Origin: Mageeibacillus sp. UBA1212
Lineage (GTDB): Bacteria; Bacillota; Clostridia; UBA1212
Reading direction: 5' to 3'
Assembly: GCA_002309655.1 (NCBI GenBank)
Contig: DBXM01000012.1
Location: 33,008 to 66,128, forward strand
Length of the DNA stretch: 33,121 nucleotides
How positions within the stretch are numbered: position 1 is the stretch's first letter; each line of letters starts with the position of its first letter. The notes beneath the pieces were generated by a model. That model was not told where the DNA came from. It ran no database searches and saw only the letters and a list, made by a program, of their open reading frames with translations. The position numbers were made by a program, and so were the translations under genes. Below, piece by piece: positions 17,097 to 24,012 of this stretch.

Positions 17097-17292
17097 GTTA
17101 ATTCGGGGAAACGGGTGTGATTCCCGTACGAGCCCGTCGCCGTGAGGCGGTCAGAAAAACGCATCGCTACAGCGCGCTCCGCAGGCGCGCGACAATGTCA
17201 TTGGTCCTTCTTTAATTGCACAAAATGCGTTAATTGCAGGGGCCGAGAAGGCACGCGGTGTGTCCGCCGCAGTCGAAATACCCGGTTGGCTG
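17097..17292 (+). ncRNA. Cobalamin (vitamin B12) riboswitch
   Basis: The aptamer elements appear in the right order: GGGGAAACGGGTGTGATTCC (17105-17124), then CCCGTCGCCGTGA near 17133 (matching the consensus CCCGCCGCTGTGA), then AATGTCATTGG near 17193 (matching the conserved GCCACTGG region), then GAGAAGGC near 17245 and finally CGCAGTCGAAATACCCG near 17268 (matching GTCAGGATACCTGC). The deviations are single-base and in positions known to vary. In this class, binding of adenosyl- or aquo-cobalamin lowers expression of the downstream gene. The boundaries are approximate. Confidence 0.88.
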
Positions 17293-17300
17293 AAAAAGCG

Positions 17301-17353
17301 CATCCAACGCCCGCGGGCGCCGGACGGACGCGCAGTTCCAAATTTTATTTTTG
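17301..17353 (+). promoter_or_regulatory. Expression platform of the cobalamin riboswitch (terminator-like hairpin)
   Basis: A GC-rich dyad around CGCCCGCGGGCG (17308-17319), with GCGC and CC/GG flanks pairing imperfectly, is followed by AAATTTTATTTTT (17340-17352). It reads as a B12-induced transcription terminator lying just before the ribosome site AAAGGAG (17356-17362). The exact alternative pairing was not worked out. Confidence 0.55.
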
Positions 17354-17369
17354 ATAAAGGAGTGCAACT

Positions 17370-17837
17370 ATGAAGAAAACAAACATCAATGTCAGACTTG
17401 TTTTGCTTTCGCTGGCTCTCTGCATCATGCTGACTGCGGTTTCAGTATTCTGCCTGACTGCCTGCAAAGAAAAAACACCCGAGACTCCGCAGACGACCGA
17501 CGCCCCCGCACAGAGCGGCGACGTGATTGAAAAGGGAACCGGCGCGAAGTCATTCTCGTTCGAAGTCGTCGACAAGGACAAGAACACCACCAAGTTCCTG
17601 ATCCACACCGACAAGACCACCGTCGGCGAGGCGCTCGTCGAAGTTGAGCTCATCGCGGGCGACCAGTCCGAATACGGACTCTACGTCAAGACCGTGAACG
17701 GCCAGACCCTCGACTACACCGCGGACGGCATGTACTGGGCGTTCTATGAGAACGGCGTCTACGCAAGCAAGGGCGTCGACTCCACCGACATCGTCGAGAC
17801 GACAGTTTACAGCTTCGTGGCAGAAGCAGCCGCCTGA
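17370..17837 (+). CDS. DUF4430 (transcobalamin C-terminal-like) lipoprotein under B12 riboswitch control
   Basis: This 155-residue secreted lipoprotein has a basic start, a hydrophobic helix and the lipobox CLTAC, with Cys32 as the lipidation site. A short Thr/Pro linker follows. The rest is a single DUF4430 domain, ending in GMYWAFYENGVYASKGVD and a beta strand, as in the C-terminal domain of animal transcobalamin and intrinsic factor. With a cobalamin riboswitch directly upstream, a role in capturing or handing over corrinoids at the cell surface is a good inference, but no B12 transporter gene is in the window. AAAGGAG lies 7 bases before the ATG. The gene stands alone between two terminators. 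Confidence 0.85.
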   Translation: MKKTNINVRLVLLSLALCIMLTAVSVFCLTACKEKTPETPQTTDAPAQSGDVIEKGTGAKSFSFEVVDKDKNTTKFLIHTDKTTVGEALVEVELIAGDQSEYGLYVKTVNGQTLDYTADGMYWAFYENGVYASKGVDSTDIVETTVYSFVAEAAA

Positions 17838-17878
17838 CGCTCGTAGCTGAGTTTCTCTGAATAACAGAGAAAAAAAGG

Positions 17879-17922
17879 AACCGGCGCCGCCGCGCACCAA
17901 TGCGCGGCGGACGCCGGTTTTC
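17879..17922. terminator. Strong bidirectional terminator between the DUF4430 and CPBP genes
   Basis: Long stem: AACCGGCG (17879-17886) pairs with CGCCGGTT (17912-17919) and CCGCCGCGCA (17887-17896) with TGCGCGGCGG (17901-17910). The loop is CCAA, with one bulged A. An A-run upstream and TTTT downstream serve the two convergent genes. Confidence 0.92.
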
Positions 17923-17946
17923 CCTAATTATAGGAAACAATAAAGC

Positions 17947-19506
17947 TTAGGCCTCCGGTGCTGTGTACTCCGGAACAGACTCCGGAACAGGCTCCTGAGC
18001 GACCTCTTGTACGGCTGCCGTGTCCGGGGCTCCCGGTGCGGCGCCCGTTTCGTCTATAGCCGGCGCCGCCGTTCCCATTTTCGAAACAGCGGACACCGCG
18101 ATGAGGACCGCGACGATTACGAGGGCCACCGATATAAGGTTGAGCAGCTGAAGCGGACCGTAGGCGAGGGCGTTCAAGCAGGTGGTGTAAACTCCCGTGA
18201 CCACGATTGAGACCGTTCCCGCGATGACCGCAATCAGCATGCCGCGGTTCGCGAACACGTGCCGGGAGGGATTCTCGACAGGCATGCGGGTCAGATCGAA
18301 CACGCGGCTCTTTCTGCACGCGAGCAGGCAGATCAGACCGACAAGCGCGAGGCCGCCGAGGCCGATGTAGAAGTACCAGCCGAGGTCGATTCCCGCCAGG
18401 TAGAGAACGTCCGGAACCGTCGCGACGGTGTTGATCATGAAGTGGAGCAGGATCGTGTGAATGATCTTCCCGGTCTTCATGTAGACGCACGCGAACACGA
18501 TGCCGATGAAAAATGCGAGGAAGAACTGCCCGCTGTTGCCGTGGAGCAGTCCGAAAAGAAGTCCGGAAATGACCGCCGCCGGCCACTGGCCGTATTTGTG
18601 CAGACGGTCGCAAAGAAGCTTCCTGCACGCCAGTTCCTCAAAAACCGGCGCCCCGAACATCGCGTAGGCGTAGAAGGGAAGAATCCGCCACCCGAGCAGT
18701 TCTACAAGCTCCTCCATCGACGACTCGCCGCCGGGAACGAACATCTCCGTGAAGTTGCCGACGAGAATTCCCGCGACCCACACAAAGAAGCAGATGAAAA
18801 TGACCGCCAGCCACGAGCCGAACGGCAGCCGCGCCTTCTGAATGGGTTCGTAGTGCCTGTTGGAGAGAATCAGCCGCAGAATGAGAAGCGCCGCGGCAAT
18901 TCCGAGCGCGCTGGCAACCGCGTAAGCGATGGCGAGAAGCGTTCCCGTGGGGCTTGAGAGGATCGGCTTGAACCACTCGACGATATCGTTCAGCAGCGCA
19001 CTTGGGGACGACCTGTCGAACGTCGAGAAGCTGTCGAGGAACGTTTTTGCGTAGGGAATCATGACCAGTCCCGCGCCGATGAAAAGCAGCACAGTGGCCA
19101 GCAGCTCGTAGAACTTGCTGAACGCCACGAGGCCGAGTCCCGCGCGGCTGTAGGCGCTGCGGATCTTTCTGACCTTGACGGGAACTTGGTCCACCGGCGG
19201 AAGCGAGGTCATCGCCTTTACCTGCCTGACAGGAACGGGCTGAACTGCCGCATTCGAAGCAACGGCCGCGCCTTCCTGAACTTGAACCGGCGCGACTTCC
19301 TGAACCTGAACCTGCGCACCTGCGCTGCCGGGAATTACAGTTCGCCTCGCGTCCTCGAATCCGGCCGAGTAGCCGTTTTTGAAGCCCGCGTTGTATCCCG
19401 CGTTGTAACCGTCGCGCCGGCCGTCCGCGTACCCCGCGTTGCGCCCCGCCTCAAAAAGGTTTTCAGGCGGCGGCGAAGCGTTGTTGTTTAAATCGTTGTT
19501 GTCCAT
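17947..19506 (-). CDS. CPBP-family intramembrane metalloprotease with N-terminal GX3 repeat
   Basis: This 519-residue membrane protein belongs to the CPBP (Abi, Rce1-related) family of intramembrane glutamate/metallo proteases. The conserved motifs are EELACR (Glu290, Glu291, Arg295), FGLLHG with His322, and HFMIN (His355, Asn359). About eight hydrophobic helices follow residue 130. The first 115 residues precede any membrane helix: residues 21-52 place glycine at exactly every fourth position (eight times, then GxxxA), followed by Val/Gln repeats such as AQVQVQE. The C-terminus is a Pro/Glu/Ala-rich tail. I chose the ATG at 19506 because AGGAGA is 7 bases upstream; an in-frame start at 19530 has no ribosome site. 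It lies 75 bases after rnj on the same strand and ends at the strong terminator, so it is probably co-transcribed with rnj. The substrate is unknown. Confidence 0.85.
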   Translation of the reverse strand: MDNNDLNNNASPPPENLFEAGRNAGYADGRRDGYNAGYNAGFKNGYSAGFEDARRTVIPGSAGAQVQVQEVAPVQVQEGAAVASNAAVQPVPVRQVKAMTSLPPVDQVPVKVRKIRSAYSRAGLGLVAFSKFYELLATVLLFIGAGLVMIPYAKTFLDSFSTFDRSSPSALLNDIVEWFKPILSSPTGTLLAIAYAVASALGIAAALLILRLILSNRHYEPIQKARLPFGSWLAVIFICFFVWVAGILVGNFTEMFVPGGESSMEELVELLGWRILPFYAYAMFGAPVFEELACRKLLCDRLHKYGQWPAAVISGLLFGLLHGNSGQFFLAFFIGIVFACVYMKTGKIIHTILLHFMINTVATVPDVLYLAGIDLGWYFYIGLGGLALVGLICLLACRKSRVFDLTRMPVENPSRHVFANRGMLIAVIAGTVSIVVTGVYTTCLNALAYGPLQLLNLISVALVIVAVLIAVSAVSKMGTAAPAIDETGAAPGAPDTAAVQEVAQEPVPESVPEYTAPEA

Positions 19507-19526
19507 TTTTGAGTCTCCTGAAGAAG

Positions 19527-19558
19527 TCAATCGCAGTCGTCGATCGCAGTCGTCAATC
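19527..19558. repeat. 13-base tandem repeat in the rnj-CPBP spacer
   Basis: TCAATCGCAGTCG (19527-19539) is followed by TCGATCGCAGTCG (19540-19552) and a third partial TCAATC. It lies between the rnj stop and the ribosome site of the CPBP gene and is probably a slippage duplication. Confidence 0.75.
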
Positions 19559-19581
19559 CCAATATGAATAAACGCACGCGA

Positions 19582-21327
19582 TCAACTGTCAATCTCGGCA
19601 AAAGCGTCTTCCGGAACGTCCGGTTCCGGCGCCGCGCCGACTTCCATGATGACCGGAATGATCATCGGGTTCTGCTTGGTGTTTTCGAAAATGAATGCCC
19701 TCACCGAGTCCTTGATGGCGGTGCGCTTCAGGTTGAGGTCGGATCTGGAACGTTCACGGGACTGCGCGAGCTGGAAATTGTACGCTTCCACCGCCACGTC
19801 CGCAATCTGAGTGAGGACGTTTTCGGTTTCGTGGCTGTACGCGAATCCGCGCGAGACGATATCGGGCCCTTTGAGAATGGAGCCGTCTTTGTCGGAGACC
19901 GCCAGCGAGATGACGACGAGACCGTCCGCCGCGAGGTGCTTCCTGTCGCGCAGAACGAGATTTCCGACGTCGCCGACGCCGAGACCGTCGATGAGCACGT
20001 TGCCGGATTCCACCTGTTCCTCGCGGATAACCAGGTCGGGACCGCGGAACTCAAGCACGTTGCCGTTGCCCATGATGAAGATGTCGTCAGGCGACATACC
20101 TAGGCGCTTCGCGATGCCCGCGTGGGCCACGAGGTGGCGGTACTCGCCGTGAACGGGCATGAAGTAGCGGGGCCTGGTGATCGAGAGAATGAGCTTCAGT
20201 TCCTCCTCGCAGGCGTGACCGGAGACGTGAACGTCGGCGAGCGCTTTGTAGATAACGTTCGCACCGCGTTTGAAGAGCTCGTCGATCATGCGCGCGATGG
20301 CCTTCTCGTTGCCGGGGATCGGGCTGGCGGAAATGATGATCGTGTCGTTCCTGGAGACCTCGACTTGGTTGTGGGTCGCGCTCGCCATCCGGGTCAGCGC
20401 CGACATGGGCTCGCCCTGGCTGCCGGTGGTGATGATGACGATTTCGTTGTCGTTGTAGTCGTTGACGTCCTCGATGTCGATGATCGTGTCCTCGGCGTGC
20501 TTGATGTAGCCGATCTCCACCGCGACTTCCACGACGTTCACCATGCTGCGGCCGCAAATTGCGCATTTTCTGCCGAATTTCGCGGCGATGTCGATGATCT
20601 GCTGCACGCGGTGGATGTTGGACGAGAAGGTCGCGATAATAATGCGGCCCGTGATCTTCGAGAAGAGGTCGTCAAACGTGGCGCCGACCGTGCGCTCCGA
20701 CATCGTGAAGCCTTTCCGCTCCGCGTTGGTACTGTCGGACATCAGCAGCAGAACGCCGTTCTCGCCCAGTTCCGCGAGGCGCATCAGGTCGATCGGCGCG
20801 TTGTCGATGGGCGTGTAGTCGACCTTGAAGTCGCCGGTGTGAATGACGACGCCCGAGGGGGTCATGATCGCGAACGCACAACTGTCGGAAATCGAGTGAT
20901 TGGTCCTGATGAACTCCACCGCGAAGTCGCCCTTGATGACGATGTCGCCGTAGTGAACTTCCTCCAGCTGAGCGACGTCTGCCATTTCTTCCTCTTCCAG
21001 CTTGCGCTTGATCAGCGCGATCGTGAATTTCGTGCTATAAATAGGCACGTTTATCTTTTTGAGCAGGTAGGGAAGGGCACCGATGTGGTCCTCGTGGCCG
21101 TGGGTCACGAATATTCCGCGGATCTTGCTGAAATTGTTTTCCAGATACGTGAAATCGGGAATGACGGCGTCGATTCCGGGCATGTTCTCGTCCGGGAACG
21201 TGATTCCGCAGTCGACGATGATGATGTCGTTCTCGCTCTCGAAGACGGTGATGTTCTTGCCGATCTCACCGAGTCCGCCGAGCGGGATAATTCTTGTTTT
21301 CGGGGATGTTTTCTTAAGTATAGGCAT
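19582..21327 (-). CDS. rnj: Ribonuclease J
   Basis: RNase J is a zinc metallo-beta-lactamase/beta-CASP nuclease with 5'-3' exonuclease and endonuclease activity, central to mRNA decay and rRNA maturation in Bacillota. The 581-residue product opens with IIPLGGLGEIGKN and has the metal-binding THGHEDHIGALPYLL (His76, His78, Asp80, His81), TNHSISDSCAF and THGDFK-like HTGDFKVD motifs. The beta-CASP motifs include ATFSSNIHRVQQ, GSQGEPMSAL and VHVSGHA, and PVHGEYRHL is the final ligand region. A C-terminal dimerisation domain completes it. Only one rnj is visible here, so J1 versus J2 cannot be assigned. AAGGAG lies 7 bases before the ATG at 21327. A leader of about 207 bases precedes it. Confidence 0.97.
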   Translation of the reverse strand: MPILKKTSPKTRIIPLGGLGEIGKNITVFESENDIIIVDCGITFPDENMPGIDAVIPDFTYLENNFSKIRGIFVTHGHEDHIGALPYLLKKINVPIYSTKFTIALIKRKLEEEEMADVAQLEEVHYGDIVIKGDFAVEFIRTNHSISDSCAFAIMTPSGVVIHTGDFKVDYTPIDNAPIDLMRLAELGENGVLLLMSDSTNAERKGFTMSERTVGATFDDLFSKITGRIIIATFSSNIHRVQQIIDIAAKFGRKCAICGRSMVNVVEVAVEIGYIKHAEDTIIDIEDVNDYNDNEIVIITTGSQGEPMSALTRMASATHNQVEVSRNDTIIISASPIPGNEKAIARMIDELFKRGANVIYKALADVHVSGHACEEELKLILSITRPRYFMPVHGEYRHLVAHAGIAKRLGMSPDDIFIMGNGNVLEFRGPDLVIREEQVESGNVLIDGLGVGDVGNLVLRDRKHLAADGLVVISLAVSDKDGSILKGPDIVSRGFAYSHETENVLTQIADVAVEAYNFQLAQSRERSRSDLNLKRTAIKDSVRAFIFENTKQNPMIIPVIMEVGAAPEPDVPEDAFAEIDS

Positions 21328-21504
21328 ATTGTTCTCCTTTATTCCTTGCGGCGCGCCGCGTGCGTGAAGCTTCTGTGGCGATTACGTCATGAATGTTTTC
21401 CGCCGCTTCCGGTTGCGGGAATCCGCTTCGGGAACGCCTCCGGACGGCATGGGAATTGAACTTCTTTGAATATGCGCACGGGGCACCGCGAATTACGCAT
21501 AGTA

Positions 21505-21530
21505 TATGAATACTTCGGGTCTTATTCATA
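21505..21530 (-). promoter_or_regulatory. Inverted repeat at the 5' end of the rnj transcript
   Basis: TATGAATA (21505-21512) and TATTCATA (21523-21530) are perfect inverted 8-mers separated by 10 bases. The predicted rnj start is near 21534, so this would be a 5'-terminal RNA hairpin, or else a DNA operator placed just after the promoter. Confidence 0.65.
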
Positions 21531-21540
21531 CAAATGCCGA

Positions 21541-21569
21541 ATTATAACAAAGCGCGCGCCTCGTGTAAA
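21541..21569 (-). promoter_or_regulatory. rnj promoter
   Basis: On the minus strand, TTTACA (21569-21564), a 17-base spacer and a perfect TATAAT (21546-21541). Confidence 0.75.
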
Positions 21570-21704
21570 TCATTTTTTTCGATTATAAACGTTTTTCAAT
21601 GTTTTTTCAAGTTTATTTTGCGGGCAATCCGCGGAAATACGCTGCAAATCGCGGGAAATGCGGGAAAAACACGGGGGCGGGCGTTCCCGGAGGGCGTTTT
21701 CCTG

Positions 21705-21733
21705 TTGACCGGAAGCGGGGATTGCACTATAAT
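21705..21733 (+). promoter_or_regulatory. Promoter of the nucleoside hydrolase unit
   Basis: TTGACC (21705-21710), a 17-base spacer and a perfect TATAAT (21728-21733). This is among the strongest promoters in the window and would drive the unit that ends after ftsW. Confidence 0.82.
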
Positions 21734-21850
21734 ATAAACTGAACAATTATGCGGGTCATCCGCGCGGTCGCGCGCGTGCGCACGTAAAGCAAAACCGGTT
21801 TCCGGCCGCAGGCGTTTGACGGCAGGAAGTCCGACAAGGAGAATTGCAAA

Positions 21851-22765
21851 ATGACTCATGAACAGTTTATGAAAAATCTCGCGGTGCCGGCCGGTTTGAC
21901 CGACTGCGTTCTCGACACCGACACGTACAACGAGATCGACGACCAGTTCGCGCTCTCCCTGATGGTGAAGAGCCCCAAACTGAACGTGAAGGCCTTTTTC
22001 GCCGCTCCGTTCTTCAATTCGAACTCCACTTCGCCCGAGGACGGAATGGTGAAATCGTACAACGAGATTCTCAACCTGCTGACGCTGATGGGCCGCGAAG
22101 ACCTGAAAAAGATCGTTTACGAGGGCTCGCGCGCATACTTGAAGGACGAAAAAACGCCTGTTGAGAGCCCTGCCGCAGACAGACTCATCGAGCTCGCTTC
22201 AGAGTACTCGCCCGAAAAGCCGCTTTACGTTGTGGCCATCGGCGCGATCACGAACGTCGCGTCGGCGCTTATAAAAAAGCCGGAGATTAAGGAGAACATC
22301 GTCGTGGTGTGGCTGGGCGGCCACAGTGAACAGTGGTTCGACACGTGCGAGTTCAACATGATGCAGGACGTGGCGGCGGCAAGAGTCGTAATGGGCTGCG
22401 GCTGTCCGGTGGTACAGCTTCCGTGCATGGGCGTCGTTTCCGCGTTCTACGTGAGCGGGCCGGAGCTCGAGTACTGGCTGAAAGGGCAGAATCCGCTCTG
22501 CGACTACCTATGCTCGCACACGGTCGAGGCTGCCGAGGAGTACGCGAAGGGGCGCGCGTGGAGCAGGGTCATCTGGGACGTCACGGCGGTGGCGTGGCTG
22601 CTCAACGACGGCGACAGATTTATGTTCTCGGAGGTCATTCCCGCGCCGATTCCGCAGTACGACCACCACTACAGCCACGACGTGAGGCGCCATCCGATGA
22701 GAAGGGTGACGTTCATAAACCGCGACGCGCTGATGAACGAGCTTTTCGATGCGCTGAGGCGCTGA
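21851..22765 (+). CDS. Nucleoside hydrolase-like protein
   Basis: This 304-residue protein has the inosine-uridine nucleoside hydrolase fold, which cleaves the N-glycosidic bond of ribonucleosides with a calcium ion. The metal-binding aspartate cluster near the start is DTDTYNEIDD (22-31), a longer variant of the classical DTDPGxDD. The second half keeps EFNMMQDVAAARVV and the DVTAVAWL region, where the last calcium-binding Asp should lie. No signal peptide is seen, so it should act in the cytoplasm. AAGGAGA lies 8 bases before the ATG. The next gene, a GH43 lipoprotein, starts 4 bases after its stop, and that pairing suggests use of sugar-containing compounds. The substrate is uncertain because the active-site loop is non-standard. 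Confidence 0.85.
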   Translation: MTHEQFMKNLAVPAGLTDCVLDTDTYNEIDDQFALSLMVKSPKLNVKAFFAAPFFNSNSTSPEDGMVKSYNEILNLLTLMGREDLKKIVYEGSRAYLKDEKTPVESPAADRLIELASEYSPEKPLYVVAIGAITNVASALIKKPEIKENIVVVWLGGHSEQWFDTCEFNMMQDVAAARVVMGCGCPVVQLPCMGVVSAFYVSGPELEYWLKGQNPLCDYLCSHTVEAAEEYAKGRAWSRVIWDVTAVAWLLNDGDRFMFSEVIPAPIPQYDHHYSHDVRRHPMRRVTFINRDALMNELFDALRR

Positions 22766-22769
22766 CAAA

Positions 22770-23951
22770 ATGAAGCAGGCAGGTTTGTCCGGAAAAGATA
22801 AACGGTACGCGTTAAAGCGCGGCACGCAGCGGGCGGCGGCCCTGTTTCTGGCCGTGTTGACGGTTTTGACGTTGCCGGCGTTCCTTTCGGGGTGCGGCGC
22901 TAAGGCACCGCTGAAAATTACGGAGGACAGGACTGTGTACGCCTTGAGGACACCGCTCAGAAACAGCGGAGACACGATGAAAGTACTGATCTCGGACCCG
23001 CCCGGCGAAGACCCGTACGTGGTCACTTCCGGAGCGGCACCGGACCCGTTCATTTGCTTCGACAACACGACCGATTACTACTACGGGCTGTCGACACAGA
23101 ACAGCGTTCTGGTGCTCCACCGCGCAAAGCTGCTCGAGGATCTCTTTTTGGGAGAGGAGTACGAAACGGTTTACGTTGCGAGCGCGGAGGCGGAGGTCGT
23201 GGGCTCGATCTGGGCGCCGGAAATGTATTTTCTCGACGGCCGCTGGTACATCTACACGAGCGGGCAGCTGACTTACGAGGACGGCACGAAGCACATGTTC
23301 GTTCTCGAATCCGAGACCGCCGACCCGTTCGACGGATTTCACTTTAAGGCGTTCCTCGACAATTCGGTTTTCGGGATCGACCCGACGGTCTACGCCGACA
23401 GAAATTCGGACAGGCGCTACATCTGCTTCTCGCAGGTCGTGAACGGCGGCCAGGCGCTCTGCCTCGCGGAACTCACCACGCCGTGGGAGATGCGCAACCT
23501 GACTCTCATTTCCGACCCGGCCCGGTACGAGTGGGAACGCACGTCGGACGGCCCGCTGAACGAGGGACCCTTCTTCGTGACCTCGGGCGAGAGGCTTTTC
23601 ATAATCTACTCGGCGAACGGCTGCTATTCGGACACGTACTGCCTGGGCGTTCTCGAGTACAAGGGTGGCAACCCGCTTAAAATCGACAACTGGGAGAAGC
23701 ACCCGGAGCCGGTTTTCAGGCTGAACAAGAGCGAGAACGTTTTCGCCCCCGGGCACGCGTCGTTCTTCTACTCGCCGGACCACACGGAGCTCTGGATCGC
23801 GTACCACTGCTACTACTCCCACAACTACGGGGCGAAAAGGCGCATGCGCGTGTGCCACGTTCAAAAGGTGGAATTTGACGAAAACGGCTACCCGGCATTC
23901 GGGAAGCCTCTCGGAGGCGAGACCCTGATCCCGGTCCCTTCGGGGGAATAA
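22770..23951 (+). CDS. GH43-like glycoside hydrolase lipoprotein
   Basis: This 393-residue exported lipoprotein has a long basic n-region, a hydrophobic stretch (about 23-38) and the lipobox FLSGC, with Cys42 as the lipid site. The rest is a five-bladed beta-propeller of the GH43 type. The expected three acidic residues are visible: Asp92 in PDPFICF (base), Asp204 in GIDPTVYAD (pKa modulator) and Glu265 in NEGPFF (acid). A WAPEMY motif sits at about 148-153. GH43 enzymes mostly remove arabinose or xylose from plant polysaccharides; the exact activity is not determinable. It is tied to the nucleoside hydrolase gene by a 4-base gap. The leader is longer than usual, so a later start is possible. 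Confidence 0.83.
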   Translation: MKQAGLSGKDKRYALKRGTQRAAALFLAVLTVLTLPAFLSGCGAKAPLKITEDRTVYALRTPLRNSGDTMKVLISDPPGEDPYVVTSGAAPDPFICFDNTTDYYYGLSTQNSVLVLHRAKLLEDLFLGEEYETVYVASAEAEVVGSIWAPEMYFLDGRWYIYTSGQLTYEDGTKHMFVLESETADPFDGFHFKAFLDNSVFGIDPTVYADRNSDRRYICFSQVVNGGQALCLAELTTPWEMRNLTLISDPARYEWERTSDGPLNEGPFFVTSGERLFIIYSANGCYSDTYCLGVLEYKGGNPLKIDNWEKHPEPVFRLNKSENVFAPGHASFFYSPDHTELWIAYHCYYSHNYGAKRRMRVCHVQKVEFDENGYPAFGKPLGGETLIPVPSGE

Positions 23952-24012
23952 ACGCGGATATTTATCAACGAGTTTTCGCATTAGAAGATTTACAAAAGAA
24001 GAGGAAAACGAT

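Larger units (their letters stand above)
21328..21850. other. Divergent intergenic region between rnj and the nucleoside hydrolase gene
   Basis: This 523-base gap without a recognised gene holds the two divergent promoters listed separately. On the minus side it holds a long rnj leader with an 8-base inverted repeat at its 5' end. On the plus side it holds a leader of about 110 bases for the nucleoside hydrolase gene. The middle (21570-21700) is AT-rich, then GC-rich, with repeated short GGGAAA and CGGAAA words. No known riboswitch was recognised in either leader. Confidence 0.6.

Noticed and set aside
20122..21459. 445-codon plus-strand frame opposite rnj
   Set aside because: Shadow frame with Asp/Val/Arg bias; rnj motifs fix the real strand.
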